From: CTSoil-075 sp964292325
GTDB lineage: Bacteria > Bacillota > Negativicutes > DSM-13327
Reading direction: 5' to 3'
Assembly: GCA_964292325.1 (NCBI GenBank)
Contig: CAXYVG010000002.1
Span: 18,588-82,587, forward strand
DNA: 64,000 nucleotides
The notes under the pieces were generated by a model that was not told the origin of the DNA, did not search any database, and worked only from the letters and a program-made list of their open reading frames with translations. This document shows, one piece after another, positions 15,843-23,926 of the stretch (position 1 is the stretch's first letter; each line of letters begins with the position of its first letter). The position numbers were made by a program, and so were the translations under genes.

Positions 15843-16112
15843 ATGAATGAGGAATATCTAGAAGCAGACGGTCTTGAGAAAATCGAAGCCGATACCATTA
15901 CCATCGAAGTAATCGATCAGAATACAGGGGAAATATTCAGACGTAATTTACCGATAAAGTATATTGAAACAGCTAATGGTATCCGGTTACTCGGTGAAAC
16001 AATAGACGGTACTCCTTCGCAAATCGTCTTTTACTCCGAATCCGCTATGACTAAAATAAATGAATTACTTGGTAATGGTCCTAATAGTCCACGTTGCAAC
16101 CATAAAGAATAA
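15843..16112 (+). CDS. Hypothetical protein, only plus-strand gene
   Basis: An 89-residue protein starting at ATG 15843 after GGAGG. It is acidic and without membrane segments or a signal peptide. It reads as a small beta-rich domain (ITIEVIDQNTGEIFRRNLP, then GIRLLGETIDGTPSQIVFY) followed by a short tail ending PRCNHKE. I do not recognise the family. The strong ribosome binding site, a plausible promoter and a terminator just downstream make it a real gene. It faces the XdhC gene and splits the accessory gene set, so it may be a regulator or an unrelated insertion; nothing decides between these. Confidence 0.7.
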   Translation: MNEEYLEADGLEKIEADTITIEVIDQNTGEIFRRNLPIKYIETANGIRLLGETIDGTPSQIVFYSESAMTKINELLGNGPNSPRCNHKE

Positions 16113-16122
16113 CCCAGCTATG

Positions 16123-16149
16123 ATAAACATCCCAGTCCGGGATGTTTAT
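16123..16149 (+). terminator. Rho-independent terminator of the gene at 15843
   Basis: ATAAACATCCC and GGGATGTTTAT form an 11-bp perfect stem around AGTCC, followed by TTTGTTTTT on the plus strand. It overlaps the stop of the convergent zinc-ribbon ORF. Confidence 0.8.
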
Positions 16150-16322
16150 TTTGTTTTTGCTGCTGATATGATCATTCTTTGCGACATCTGGCATTGCGGA
16201 CAAAGTCGCCCTTCATTACTATCATTACATTCCTGGCAATATACCGTAAAACATCGTACGCATTTATATAAGGGAATATCAACTAATACCTTTGCACATC
16301 GCGGACATATCTGCTCGCTCAA
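16146..16322 (-). CDS. 58-residue zinc-ribbon-like Cys-rich protein
   Basis: The frame starts at a TTG (16322) that overlaps the methyltransferase stop (TTGA), with AAGGG a few bases upstream, and ends in TAA at 16146. It carries four Cys pairs: CPRC (6-9), CVRC (21-24), CQEC (29-32, as YCQEC) and CPQC (41-44). This is the pattern of a small double zinc-ribbon or rubredoxin-like metal site. Even spacing and high Cys content make chance unlikely. The unusual start and small size mean automated calls would easily miss it. Its place beside another four-Cys protein and a methyltransferase suggests it belongs to the same pathway. Function unknown. Confidence 0.65.
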   Translation of the reverse strand: MSEQICPRCAKVLVDIPLYKCVRCFTVYCQECNDSNEGRLCPQCQMSQRMIISAAKTK

Positions 16323-17086
16323 AGTATCCCTTCTTTCTTATCAATATTTTCACCAGCATCGCTTATGGTTCCATCTTTTTCAACAATCATCAAATAATAG
16401 CCTATTCTTTTTATCCTTTTATCATCCTTATCCATTCCTGTGCATTCCCAAAGTTCTTCGATCGAACCATTTTCCATAATAAAACGGGCAACAAACTCTC
16501 TTAACAATGGCGACTGATCTTCAAAAACTAGGATATGAAATCCTTGTTGCTGCATAAGCTCACTGATTTCACTATATGTCATAATACCCGATGAATGATC
16601 GGCTTCAGCATAACCACTTGTATCCTGAATATAAAGATCGGTGATTGCCAACTTCCCCTTAGGAACTAATATTCGGTTGATTTCAGACAAAACCTTGTTC
16701 ACGTTAGGTATAACCGACAAACTACATTCGGCTAAAACACCATCAATAGAATGATCGTTAAATGACATATTTTCTGCTGAAGACTGAATAAGTTGTAAAT
16801 CGGCGGTACGTTCTTTTCCGCATTGCACTAGCACCAATGATAAGTCAATGCCAAGAGCATATAGCCCTCGTATATTTCGTAAATATTCTACTGTTATTCC
16901 CGTGCCACACCCAATATCAAGAACCACTGCACCATGGGTAAAGTTGCAGTAATCAACAAGACGCTGTGTTAACATCAGCCCGCCAGGTCTGACTCCTTCT
17001 GGCATTTTGGAAAATATACTTTTTTCATACAAGTTAGGATTATCTGGGTAATAATTACTGTTTTTATCATGACTACTATTTCTCAT
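16319..17086 (-). CDS. SAM-dependent methyltransferase (DVU_1556-like)
   Basis: A 255-residue class I methyltransferase. Motif I is VVLDIGCGTGITVEYL near residue 54, motif II region DGVLAECSLSVI, and the post-motif segment ILVPKGKLAITDLY. It begins with a conserved-looking NPNLYEKSIFSKMPEG stretch that precedes the fold. The acceptor is unknown. The start shares a base with the stop of the four-Cys protein upstream (TAATG), and its end overlaps the 58-residue zinc-ribbon gene, so the three are translated as a unit. It resembles arsenite- or ubiquinone-type methyltransferases only in the common fold. Confidence 0.83.
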   Translation of the reverse strand: MRNSSHDKNSNYYPDNPNLYEKSIFSKMPEGVRPGGLMLTQRLVDYCNFTHGAVVLDIGCGTGITVEYLRNIRGLYALGIDLSLVLVQCGKERTADLQLIQSSAENMSFNDHSIDGVLAECSLSVIPNVNKVLSEINRILVPKGKLAITDLYIQDTSGYAEADHSSGIMTYSEISELMQQQGFHILVFEDQSPLLREFVARFIMENGSIEELWECTGMDKDDKRIKRIGYYLMIVEKDGTISDAGENIDKKEGIL

Positions 17087-17295
17087 TATTTATCCTCCAA
17101 TGCCTTTTCTACCTGATCCATTTTACCTCTTGCCAATTCTTCAGGAATGAAAACTAAACCGCATTGTGAACATTTATAAAGTTCGACGGGAAAATCACTT
17201 CCCAAGTAAGATAACGTTACTTGTCCTAATGTTAATGGTATCTTACACTTATTACAAATGATGCTATCTTGAGTATGCGTATCAATTGCAATCAC
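17086..17295 (-). CDS. Small four-Cys redox protein (DVU_1557-like)
   Basis: A 69-residue protein with two CxxC motifs, CNKC (14-17) and CSQC (42-45), spaced like a zinc ribbon or rubredoxin. The sequence GLVFIPEELARGKM after the second pair is family-like. A metal site with electron-transfer or structural role is expected. It starts 4 bp after the stop of the flavoprotein gene with a GTG and a poor ribosome binding site, so translation is probably coupled. It lies directly between the flavoprotein and the methyltransferase, as in Desulfovibrio (recalled gene order). Confidence 0.75.
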   Translation of the reverse strand: MIAIDTHTQDSIICNKCKIPLTLGQVTLSYLGSDFPVELYKCSQCGLVFIPEELARGKMDQVEKALEDK

Positions 17296-17299
17296 CCCA

Positions 17300-19627
17300 T
17301 TATTCTTTTATTTCCAGCCTATGACAATAAGCATTATGTACTATAAAACCATCTTCACCTTGAGAATATTCTACCCAGTACGTTACACTTACGGGTTTAA
17401 AATATGCAATATAAGTATTTTTTTCGATATTCTTCAATTTATTACCCGTGCTTTCAGCGTGTGTGATCACAGCAATCAGATCATTGGTAAGGATCATCCG
17501 CTGCTCCATGACCTGCCTTACATCATCAGCAATAACCAATGTAACATGGTTTTGTTCATTATCCATCGATTCGCCCCACACCTCTCGCAGCAACATCTTT
17601 TTCAGCTTACTCCTATTCTCTTGCCTTTGAGAATAGCCAGGACCTTTTTCTCTAGCTTTCCTCGTTTCTTCCGTGTCAAAAATCAAGTCCAAAAGATGAT
17701 ACGTTCGTTTACCATGATTAGCAAAATTATCATGACACATCGCACAGTATGTAAGATAATCATGCTCATTTTCCTGAATACGCTTCTCGATCATTTTATG
17801 TGCAACTTCTGGATTGGCAAAATTCATTAAACCACCATACCCACAACACTCTGTTATTTCATGGCTGTTTTTCAATTCCTCTACTTGATGTCCAAGTGTA
17901 TGTAAAATATTGCGTATACTCTGCTGCAAGTCAGCTTCATGTCTTGTCGTACATGTATCATGTACGGCCAGTTTTAATGAAGAAATCTTTTTTGTTTTTT
18001 GCTCTGGTAGTCCGATCTTTTCGAATAGAGTCCAAATAGGCTCAACATCCATTTCTGGAAACTCACGTTTAAAAATGCTATAGCATGTTGGGCAACCTGT
18101 AATTACCTTTGGCGAATTAAGGCTCTGCCAACTATTCTTTATATTTTCAATGGTTTTCTTAAACAACTCTTCTTGCCCCGCCCAATCAGCTGGTACACCA
18201 CAACACCCGAGCATGATTCCCACACCATCTGTCATTTTTTCGCACAAAAACTGATACAGTTTCATTACATGGTGAGGCGCTGACGCACTCAGTTGACATC
18301 CAGGAAAAAATACCGTACGACTGGAAATAAAACCTGGCTGGTGTTTCGTTAACGTAAACTCCTCGCTTGTACTAAACTGCATATCTCGCAAGGCAAAATC
18401 ATGAGCAGTTGGCGGCATTTTCCCTTTGCGTACCATAAGTTGCCGTGCTTCTCTGCAAATCTCCCCCATATTCAAATTTCCCGGACAAACCTGCGCGCAT
18501 AGTCCACATAAATTACATGCATTAATCATTTTATTCGCGTGATGAATTCCCATCACAATTGATAGATTATTATAGACTTCGCGCACATAACGCCGCGGGT
18601 AACCTCGATAATGAGCTAAATATTCACAAACCTTAACGCACTCTAAACATTCACATAACAAGCAACGATTGGCTTCTTCCACCGCTTCGCCTACCGTATA
18701 CTCGCTATCAACACTTTGCACCGCCATCTTGGGCGTTATTCCATCCACATTTGTATACAGTAACGTCGCAAAAGATCCTTCTCGATTACGATTTGCAGTA
18801 AGAGATGCTTTTTGCAGCAAGCGATCAATCGAGTTGGCCGCTATTTTCCCATGGCAAATCGAAGTAATTGGTGATTTATGGTCTGAACCTAACAATAGAC
18901 TACCACCTGCAAATATTTGTGGCTTACTAGTTGCCAACGTTAACGGATCAATGGCAAGGTTGCCATCTCCAGCAAGAGCAACATTCAAATCAAGTGTAGT
19001 ACTATCCGTACATCCAATTGCCAAAAAAACAGCATCAAACTCCGCACTAAGGCTTACAATTGATACATTTGCACTTTCTTCATTACTCACTACGACATTA
19101 AAATTGACCTTCACTGGTAATTTTTTGAGCAAAGAAAAATCATCCACAATAGATTGGCGTGGTAGTTTTTCTTCATCAAAACTCCAAATGCTACCACCTA
19201 AACGATCAGTAGCCTCAAAAATAGTGATTTGGTATCCCTTTTTTCCAAGCTCGACTGCAGCGGTTACTCCACTGAGCCCACCACCAACAATGGCTACACT
19301 CTTACCCCTTGGTGGCATCAATACCAATTTACGAAATTCTTCTGTACTCTGATCCATACAGATTTTTTCCAGTCTCCGGACTTCTATGGATTCATCTATT
19401 TCTTTTCTCTTACACCCATGTTTACAAGGCTGATCACAAATATTGCTGATGATTCTTGGGAAAGGTACCATGTTATATAGTAATTGAGCCCCTGCCTGAT
19501 AGTCTTCTTTTTGTACAGCGGCAGCGATTCCCCGTGCATCCACATGAATCGGACAACTAGCAGTGCAGCCTGGTGGCTCTTCTTGAATGCATCTTTTTTC
19601 TCTTTCACGCAGTACATTTTGTTCCAT
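17300..19627 (-). CDS. FAD/NAD(P)-binding oxidoreductase fused to dicluster and CCG domains (DVU_1558-like)
   Basis: A 775-residue multidomain redox protein. The N-terminus is GltD-like: Cys clusters CTASCPIHV and CDQPCKHGC, then the FAD fold VAIVGGGLSGVTAA at about 112-125. A second part has two ferredoxin-type sites (CLLCECLECVKVC and CNLCGLCAQVCPG). The third part is a heterodisulfide-reductase-D-like CCG region (FFPGCQLSAS, LGCCGVPADW, TECCGYGGLM). The NADPH-binding region looks shortened relative to GltD. It probably passes electrons between the Mop-type enzyme upstream and a soluble carrier. The C-terminal 80 residues are a separate domain I do not recognise. The gene begins 112 bp after the Mop-type stop. 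Confidence 0.85.
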   Translation of the reverse strand: MEQNVLREREKRCIQEEPPGCTASCPIHVDARGIAAAVQKEDYQAGAQLLYNMVPFPRIISNICDQPCKHGCKRKEIDESIEVRRLEKICMDQSTEEFRKLVLMPPRGKSVAIVGGGLSGVTAAVELGKKGYQITIFEATDRLGGSIWSFDEEKLPRQSIVDDFSLLKKLPVKVNFNVVVSNEESANVSIVSLSAEFDAVFLAIGCTDSTTLDLNVALAGDGNLAIDPLTLATSKPQIFAGGSLLLGSDHKSPITSICHGKIAANSIDRLLQKASLTANRNREGSFATLLYTNVDGITPKMAVQSVDSEYTVGEAVEEANRCLLCECLECVKVCEYLAHYRGYPRRYVREVYNNLSIVMGIHHANKMINACNLCGLCAQVCPGNLNMGEICREARQLMVRKGKMPPTAHDFALRDMQFSTSEEFTLTKHQPGFISSRTVFFPGCQLSASAPHHVMKLYQFLCEKMTDGVGIMLGCCGVPADWAGQEELFKKTIENIKNSWQSLNSPKVITGCPTCYSIFKREFPEMDVEPIWTLFEKIGLPEQKTKKISSLKLAVHDTCTTRHEADLQQSIRNILHTLGHQVEELKNSHEITECCGYGGLMNFANPEVAHKMIEKRIQENEHDYLTYCAMCHDNFANHGKRTYHLLDLIFDTEETRKAREKGPGYSQRQENRSKLKKMLLREVWGESMDNEQNHVTLVIADDVRQVMEQRMILTNDLIAVITHAESTGNKLKNIEKNTYIAYFKPVSVTYWVEYSQGEDGFIVHNAYCHRLEIKE

Positions 19628-19739
19628 ACATTTCGTCCTTTCCTAAAATGTATTTGCAATGCTTCTTATTGTAGAAAACCTAAAACGAATTAAAACTAAC
19701 AAATTTTAACTCGTTTTAGGTGTTTTTCTATACCCTAGA

Positions 19740-22478
19740 CTACTTGGCTTTTGCTGCCAATGCGTCAAGGCCCGCTTTTATTTTTTCTGGCAATGCAGGG
19801 ATGGAATAAATACGTACACCGCATGCATTGTAAATAGCATTCAGAATCGCTGGATGCGGAGCACTCAGCGGACCTTCGCCAGCACCGGCTGCCCCGTGGG
19901 GTCCGTGTTCGCGTGGAGTAACATTATAGATAATTTGTATATCATCAGGAACATCATTGATAAATGGTAAACCACAATTTACCAAATTGGTATGTTTCTT
20001 TAGATCTTCAAAATCTTCGGTAAGGGCAAGACCAATTCCCTGTGCTAAACCGCCATAGACCTGACCGTCACAAGTCGTCTTGTTCGTAATGGTTCCCAAG
20101 TCTGCAACCGTTGTGAATTTTACGACGGTAGCCTTGCCGGTCTTCATATTGACTTCCACTTCCGGCATGAATAGCTCATACATATAAATTGGGAATGGAT
20201 TGCCTTGACCAGTCACAGGATCACAATCCGTACACATGGAAGCTGTCCATTTTCCATTATAACGAAGAGGAAGATTTTCAGCTTTCATTTCTTCATAAGT
20301 ACGATAGGTACCATCGCTTTTACGCATTGCATTCATTAGCATCTCACAAGAAATGCGAATGGCATTACCAGTCATGACATTCGAGCGACTACCGCCAGAT
20401 GGTCCGCTATTAGGAGTCAATGCCATATCATTCATAACTAATTTAATTTGTTCAGGTTTGATGCCAAGCGGGCGGAGCGTTTCATGCGCATGAGACAATG
20501 TGCCAATATCTGCACCTTGCCCATGATCTTGCCATGAATCACCTACCGTTACGCCCGTTTCCGTCAATTCTACCCAAGCCTGCGAGCTATCTGGGCCATC
20601 AAGACCACAACCATAAATACCAATGGATAAACCTACACCACGTGTTTTTTCTGGTGTTGAAAGTTCTTTACAACGTTTTTGAGCATCTTTCCACAATGGA
20701 CGAAGAGTGTCTAACATTTCTTCCAGACAAAATACTTCTGGCACTTGTCCTGTAGGAGTTGTAGCACCTGGGCGATACACATTTTTGTAACGAAGTTCTA
20801 ATGGGTCCATCCCCAGTTTTTCAGCCAATTCATCCATCGCAATTTCAGAGGCTAAGAATGACTGCGGCGAACCATACCCACGAAAAGCCGATCCCCAAGC
20901 ATGATTGGTACATACAGTCTTACCTTTACCACGGATACTTGGAATATCATAACCGGCACCAGTAAATTGTGCCTGACGCAATGTAACCAAATCTCCAAAT
21001 TCTGAATATGGACCATGATCCAGCCACCAATCTGTTTCCATGCCAAGAAGTTTCCCTGTTGAATCCGCAGCTAATTTACATTTTACAGAGGCTGGGGAAC
21101 GTTTTCCTGTATAAGTAATATTCTGGTACATGCTAAAGTTAAGAGTCACTGGTTTGCCAGTCGCTAAACAAGCAACACCAAGTAAGGCTTCAATGGTTGG
21201 ACTGAATTTATAACCAAAAGTACCACCAGTTGGGTTTTGAACAAGGCGACATTTTTCAGGTTCAATGCCAATGCCTGCTACAATCATCGCATGATGCAAA
21301 TGAAGCGCAATGCTCTTCGAATGGATTGTCAAACGACCTTCTTCATCAATATAAGCCGAACCACAGTCTGGTTCAAGTGGCAGATGAGGTTGGCGACTAC
21401 AGTAGGTTTCCACTTCTACTGTTACAGTATCTGGATTTTGCATAATGGGCGCTGTATCTTCGCCTTTTATAATACCTTGTTCAAAATAAATATTAGGCAC
21501 ACCAGGATGGATTTCAATCGCATCAGGAGCCATTGCAGCCGGTCCACTCATATAAGATGGTAAAATTTCTAAATCAACTTTTACTTTCTTAGCAGCTTGC
21601 TGTGCATGCTCTTCTGTATCAGCGCAAACAATAGCTAGCGCATCACCAAATTGGAATACTTTCTCGTCGCAAAGGATGGGGCGATCCCAACCATCTCCCT
21701 TATTCGTAGGAAATGTAATCAAACCTGTAATGCGATTTTTACCTTTGACATCTTTATGAGTAATAACCTGATAGACTCCAGGCATTTTTTCTGCTTCTGA
21801 AGTATCAATGCCGAGAATATTCGCATGTGATACTTCAGCCTGTACCAAAGCTAAACGCAAAGTTCCAACAGGCATTTGCAATCCAACATCAGCGCCAAAA
21901 TCCCATGTACCGGTTACTTTGCGTAGTGCCGAAGGACGCTGATAGGTCGTTCCATAAATTTTATTACCAACAGGTTTATATAATAAATCCTCTTTGTGCA
22001 TTTCACCACGAAGAACCTTGGCCGCTGCCATTACAGCATCGATTAATGGTTTATAACCTGTACAACGACAGGCATTGCGATTTTTTTGGAACCAATCACG
22101 GATCTCTTCTCGAGTAGGATTTGCATTCTGGTCAAGTAATACTTTTGCTGAGAGAATAAAACCAGGGCTGCAAAAACCGCATTGTGCACAGCCATACGCC
22201 ATCCAGGCAACTTGCAATGGATGAAGATTATTAGAGGGAGCAAGTCCTTCAATTGTCGTAATGCAAGCTTCCTCTGGTACTCTCTTCATTTTGACAATAC
22301 AAGAACGAACCACTTTACCATCCATGATAATAGAGCAAGCACCGCATTGACCCTGATTACACCCAACTTTACAGCCAGTTAGCAAAAGTTGTTCCCGAAG
22401 CACGCTCGCCAGAGTATTTTCTGGATCAACAATTAAAGTCCTAGGTAGTCCATTAATATTCAATACCATTTTTTGCAT
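19740..22478 (-). CDS. Molybdenum hydroxylase, Mop-type aldehyde oxidoreductase
   Basis: A 912-residue single-chain enzyme: two [2Fe-2S] domains and a large molybdopterin domain, without a FAD domain. The first cluster uses C40, C45, C48, C60 and the second C100, C103, C137, C139. These are the same residue numbers as in Desulfovibrio gigas Mop (907 residues), a member of the xanthine oxidase family that oxidises aldehydes to acids. The catalytic Glu stands in GAAGAGEGPLSAPH near the C-terminus. The cofactor would be molybdopterin cytosine dinucleotide with a terminal sulfido or oxo ligand. The ATG at 22478 follows AAGGAGAG. It is driven by the sigma-54 promoter at 23.7 kb. The true substrate is not shown. 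Confidence 0.93.
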   Translation of the reverse strand: MQKMVLNINGLPRTLIVDPENTLASVLREQLLLTGCKVGCNQGQCGACSIIMDGKVVRSCIVKMKRVPEEACITTIEGLAPSNNLHPLQVAWMAYGCAQCGFCSPGFILSAKVLLDQNANPTREEIRDWFQKNRNACRCTGYKPLIDAVMAAAKVLRGEMHKEDLLYKPVGNKIYGTTYQRPSALRKVTGTWDFGADVGLQMPVGTLRLALVQAEVSHANILGIDTSEAEKMPGVYQVITHKDVKGKNRITGLITFPTNKGDGWDRPILCDEKVFQFGDALAIVCADTEEHAQQAAKKVKVDLEILPSYMSGPAAMAPDAIEIHPGVPNIYFEQGIIKGEDTAPIMQNPDTVTVEVETYCSRQPHLPLEPDCGSAYIDEEGRLTIHSKSIALHLHHAMIVAGIGIEPEKCRLVQNPTGGTFGYKFSPTIEALLGVACLATGKPVTLNFSMYQNITYTGKRSPASVKCKLAADSTGKLLGMETDWWLDHGPYSEFGDLVTLRQAQFTGAGYDIPSIRGKGKTVCTNHAWGSAFRGYGSPQSFLASEIAMDELAEKLGMDPLELRYKNVYRPGATTPTGQVPEVFCLEEMLDTLRPLWKDAQKRCKELSTPEKTRGVGLSIGIYGCGLDGPDSSQAWVELTETGVTVGDSWQDHGQGADIGTLSHAHETLRPLGIKPEQIKLVMNDMALTPNSGPSGGSRSNVMTGNAIRISCEMLMNAMRKSDGTYRTYEEMKAENLPLRYNGKWTASMCTDCDPVTGQGNPFPIYMYELFMPEVEVNMKTGKATVVKFTTVADLGTITNKTTCDGQVYGGLAQGIGLALTEDFEDLKKHTNLVNCGLPFINDVPDDIQIIYNVTPREHGPHGAAGAGEGPLSAPHPAILNAIYNACGVRIYSIPALPEKIKAGLDALAAKAK

Positions 22479-22534
22479 TTTATACTCTCCTTTATATTTT
22501 AATTTATATCTCAAAGGTCATAGACCTTTAAAAT

Positions 22535-23560
22535 TTAATAGCCTTTGCCAAAAGGACAATGAGGATACTGACAAGGATCACAGTTTGTACATAATCCGCC
22601 ATGAGCCAAGCGTGTGATATCTTTGCGGCTTACCTCTTCCCCTGCTAAAATGCGAGGAGTAATTAAATCAAAAATCGTTGTCTGATGATACATTACGCAA
22701 CCCGGTAAGCCCATTACTGGAACATTTCCAATATAGGCTAGCATAAACATTGACCCTGGCAGCACTGGCGCTCCATAGATAACAACTCGCCCACCAGCAG
22801 CCTTAATTCCTGCTGGAGTGACATCATCTGCATCTACTGACATTCCTCCAGTCGTTACAATCATCTCAGCGCCTTCTTGAATCAATGTTTGTATGGCTTC
22901 ATTGATCATCTCAACTTTATCATCAACAATAATTTGTCTTATAATCGTACTACCCAATTGTGTGATCTTCTCACGCATAATCCGACCAAATTTATCTTGT
23001 ATACGACCATGATAAATCTCGCTACCCGTTGTAACAATTCCTACTTTCAGAGATCGCAGAGGCTTTATTTCAAAGACTGGGGATGCTAGGCGTCCAATTT
23101 CCTCTACATTACGTATCGGTTCCACATCAATCACTAGTGGTACAACTCGGCAACCTGCAATCACCTTACCAGCGCGTACTAATTGATTGGAATGTATAGA
23201 GGCCACTACCACCTCACTCACGTCATTAATATCTTCTAATGCATCAACATTGATTTTTAATAATCCATTCATCCGTGCTTTTAGCTCCACCTTACCTTCG
23301 GTAGGCTCTGTTAAATCAATTCCTTGCCCTGCTACAGCTTTGGCAATTCGTATGGCTGCATCAGTTTCATGCAGTACGTTATCATTTACTTCCCAGATAT
23401 AAATATGTTTTTTCCCAATGTCTAGCAACTTAGGTATATCTTCTTTTTTTACAATATGTCCCTTTCTAAAAACTGCTCCTTTAATTTTTCCTGGAACAAT
23501 TTCCGTAATGTCATGACATAGCACTGTACCTTCCGCTTGTTCTACAGGTATACTCTTCAT
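22535..23560 (-). CDS. MoeA/MogA-like molybdopterin-binding protein
   Basis: A 341-residue protein. The C-terminal half is a MoaB/MogA-type molybdopterin-binding domain (VGIVTTGSEIY, TTGGMSVDADDVTP, GLPGCVMYHQTT). The N-terminal part resembles a reduced MoeA frame and lacks the MoeA domain IV. The C-terminus ends with a Cys-rich tail, CTNCDPCQYPHC, not part of canonical MoeA, that may bind metal. Proteins of this type accompany Mop-like and selenium-dependent hydroxylases and may hold cofactor before insertion. It is the first gene after the sigma-54 promoter, 56 bp ahead of the Mop-type gene, so it is very likely dedicated to it. Confidence 0.85.
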   Translation of the reverse strand: MKSIPVEQAEGTVLCHDITEIVPGKIKGAVFRKGHIVKKEDIPKLLDIGKKHIYIWEVNDNVLHETDAAIRIAKAVAGQGIDLTEPTEGKVELKARMNGLLKINVDALEDINDVSEVVVASIHSNQLVRAGKVIAGCRVVPLVIDVEPIRNVEEIGRLASPVFEIKPLRSLKVGIVTTGSEIYHGRIQDKFGRIMREKITQLGSTIIRQIIVDDKVEMINEAIQTLIQEGAEMIVTTGGMSVDADDVTPAGIKAAGGRVVIYGAPVLPGSMFMLAYIGNVPVMGLPGCVMYHQTTIFDLITPRILAGEEVSRKDITRLAHGGLCTNCDPCQYPHCPFGKGY

Positions 23561-23635
23561 CTACTCACATCCTCACTGTATATACAGCTCATATATTTTT
23601 TCACAAAAAAACAAAGCATAAAAAGAACAACAGCG

Positions 23636-23655
23636 CTTTGCTTTGCTTTGCTTTG
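23636..23655. repeat. Four tandem CTTTG units
   Basis: Exact (CTTTG)4 followed by TTT, in the leader between the sigma-54 promoter and the first gene. TGCTTTGTTT at its end can pair with AAACAAAGCA at 23609-23618, giving a 10-bp stem with a 30-base loop. Unit number could change by slippage and alter leader folding. Confidence 0.6.
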
Positions 23656-23722
23656 TTTATCAACTCTGATAATGCACTGTATTTCTTTTTCTTTCTACAT
23701 CTTATCTGTTACTTTTATTCAA

Positions 23723-23738
23723 TGCAAAATCCATGCCA
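23723..23738 (-). promoter_or_regulatory. Sigma-54 (-24/-12) promoter of the Mop-type operon
   Basis: Read on the minus strand the bases are TGGCATG-GATT-TTGCA, matching the consensus TGGCACG-N4-TTGCW in all but one position with correct GG/GC spacing. It lies about 160 bp upstream of the first gene and directly downstream of a sigma-54 activator gene. Confidence 0.85.
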
Positions 23739-23843
23739 CATTCTATTATTTTTAGAAGATTCCGTTTTTACACCATCTCCACACTCATACTATGTCTTTA
23801 TTTATAATTTATAAACATTAAAAATCGAATCATGTAAAACCAG

Positions 23844-23904
23844 TGTCACATTACTGTTTCATTTCAATTCACTATTGCAACACATTTGGTACACTTATGT
23901 GACA
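23844..23904. promoter_or_regulatory. Candidate upstream activating sites for the sigma-54 activator
   Basis: TGTCACAT (23844-23851) and its exact reverse complement ATGTGACA (23897-23904) flank 45 bp of AT-rich DNA, about 105 to 180 bp upstream of the -24/-12 promoter. That is a normal distance for enhancer sites of AcoR/NtrC-type activators. Within the 366-bp gap this is the only paired 8-mer I see besides the promoter and the CTTTG array. Confidence 0.5.
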
Positions 23905-23926
23905 TTCTCTTTATATAAATTCTATT

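Noticed and set aside
18669..19352. 227-codon plus-strand ORF inside the flavoprotein gene
   Set aside because: Entirely antisense to a well-supported gene, with no ribosome binding site and low-complexity Ser/Thr-rich translation.
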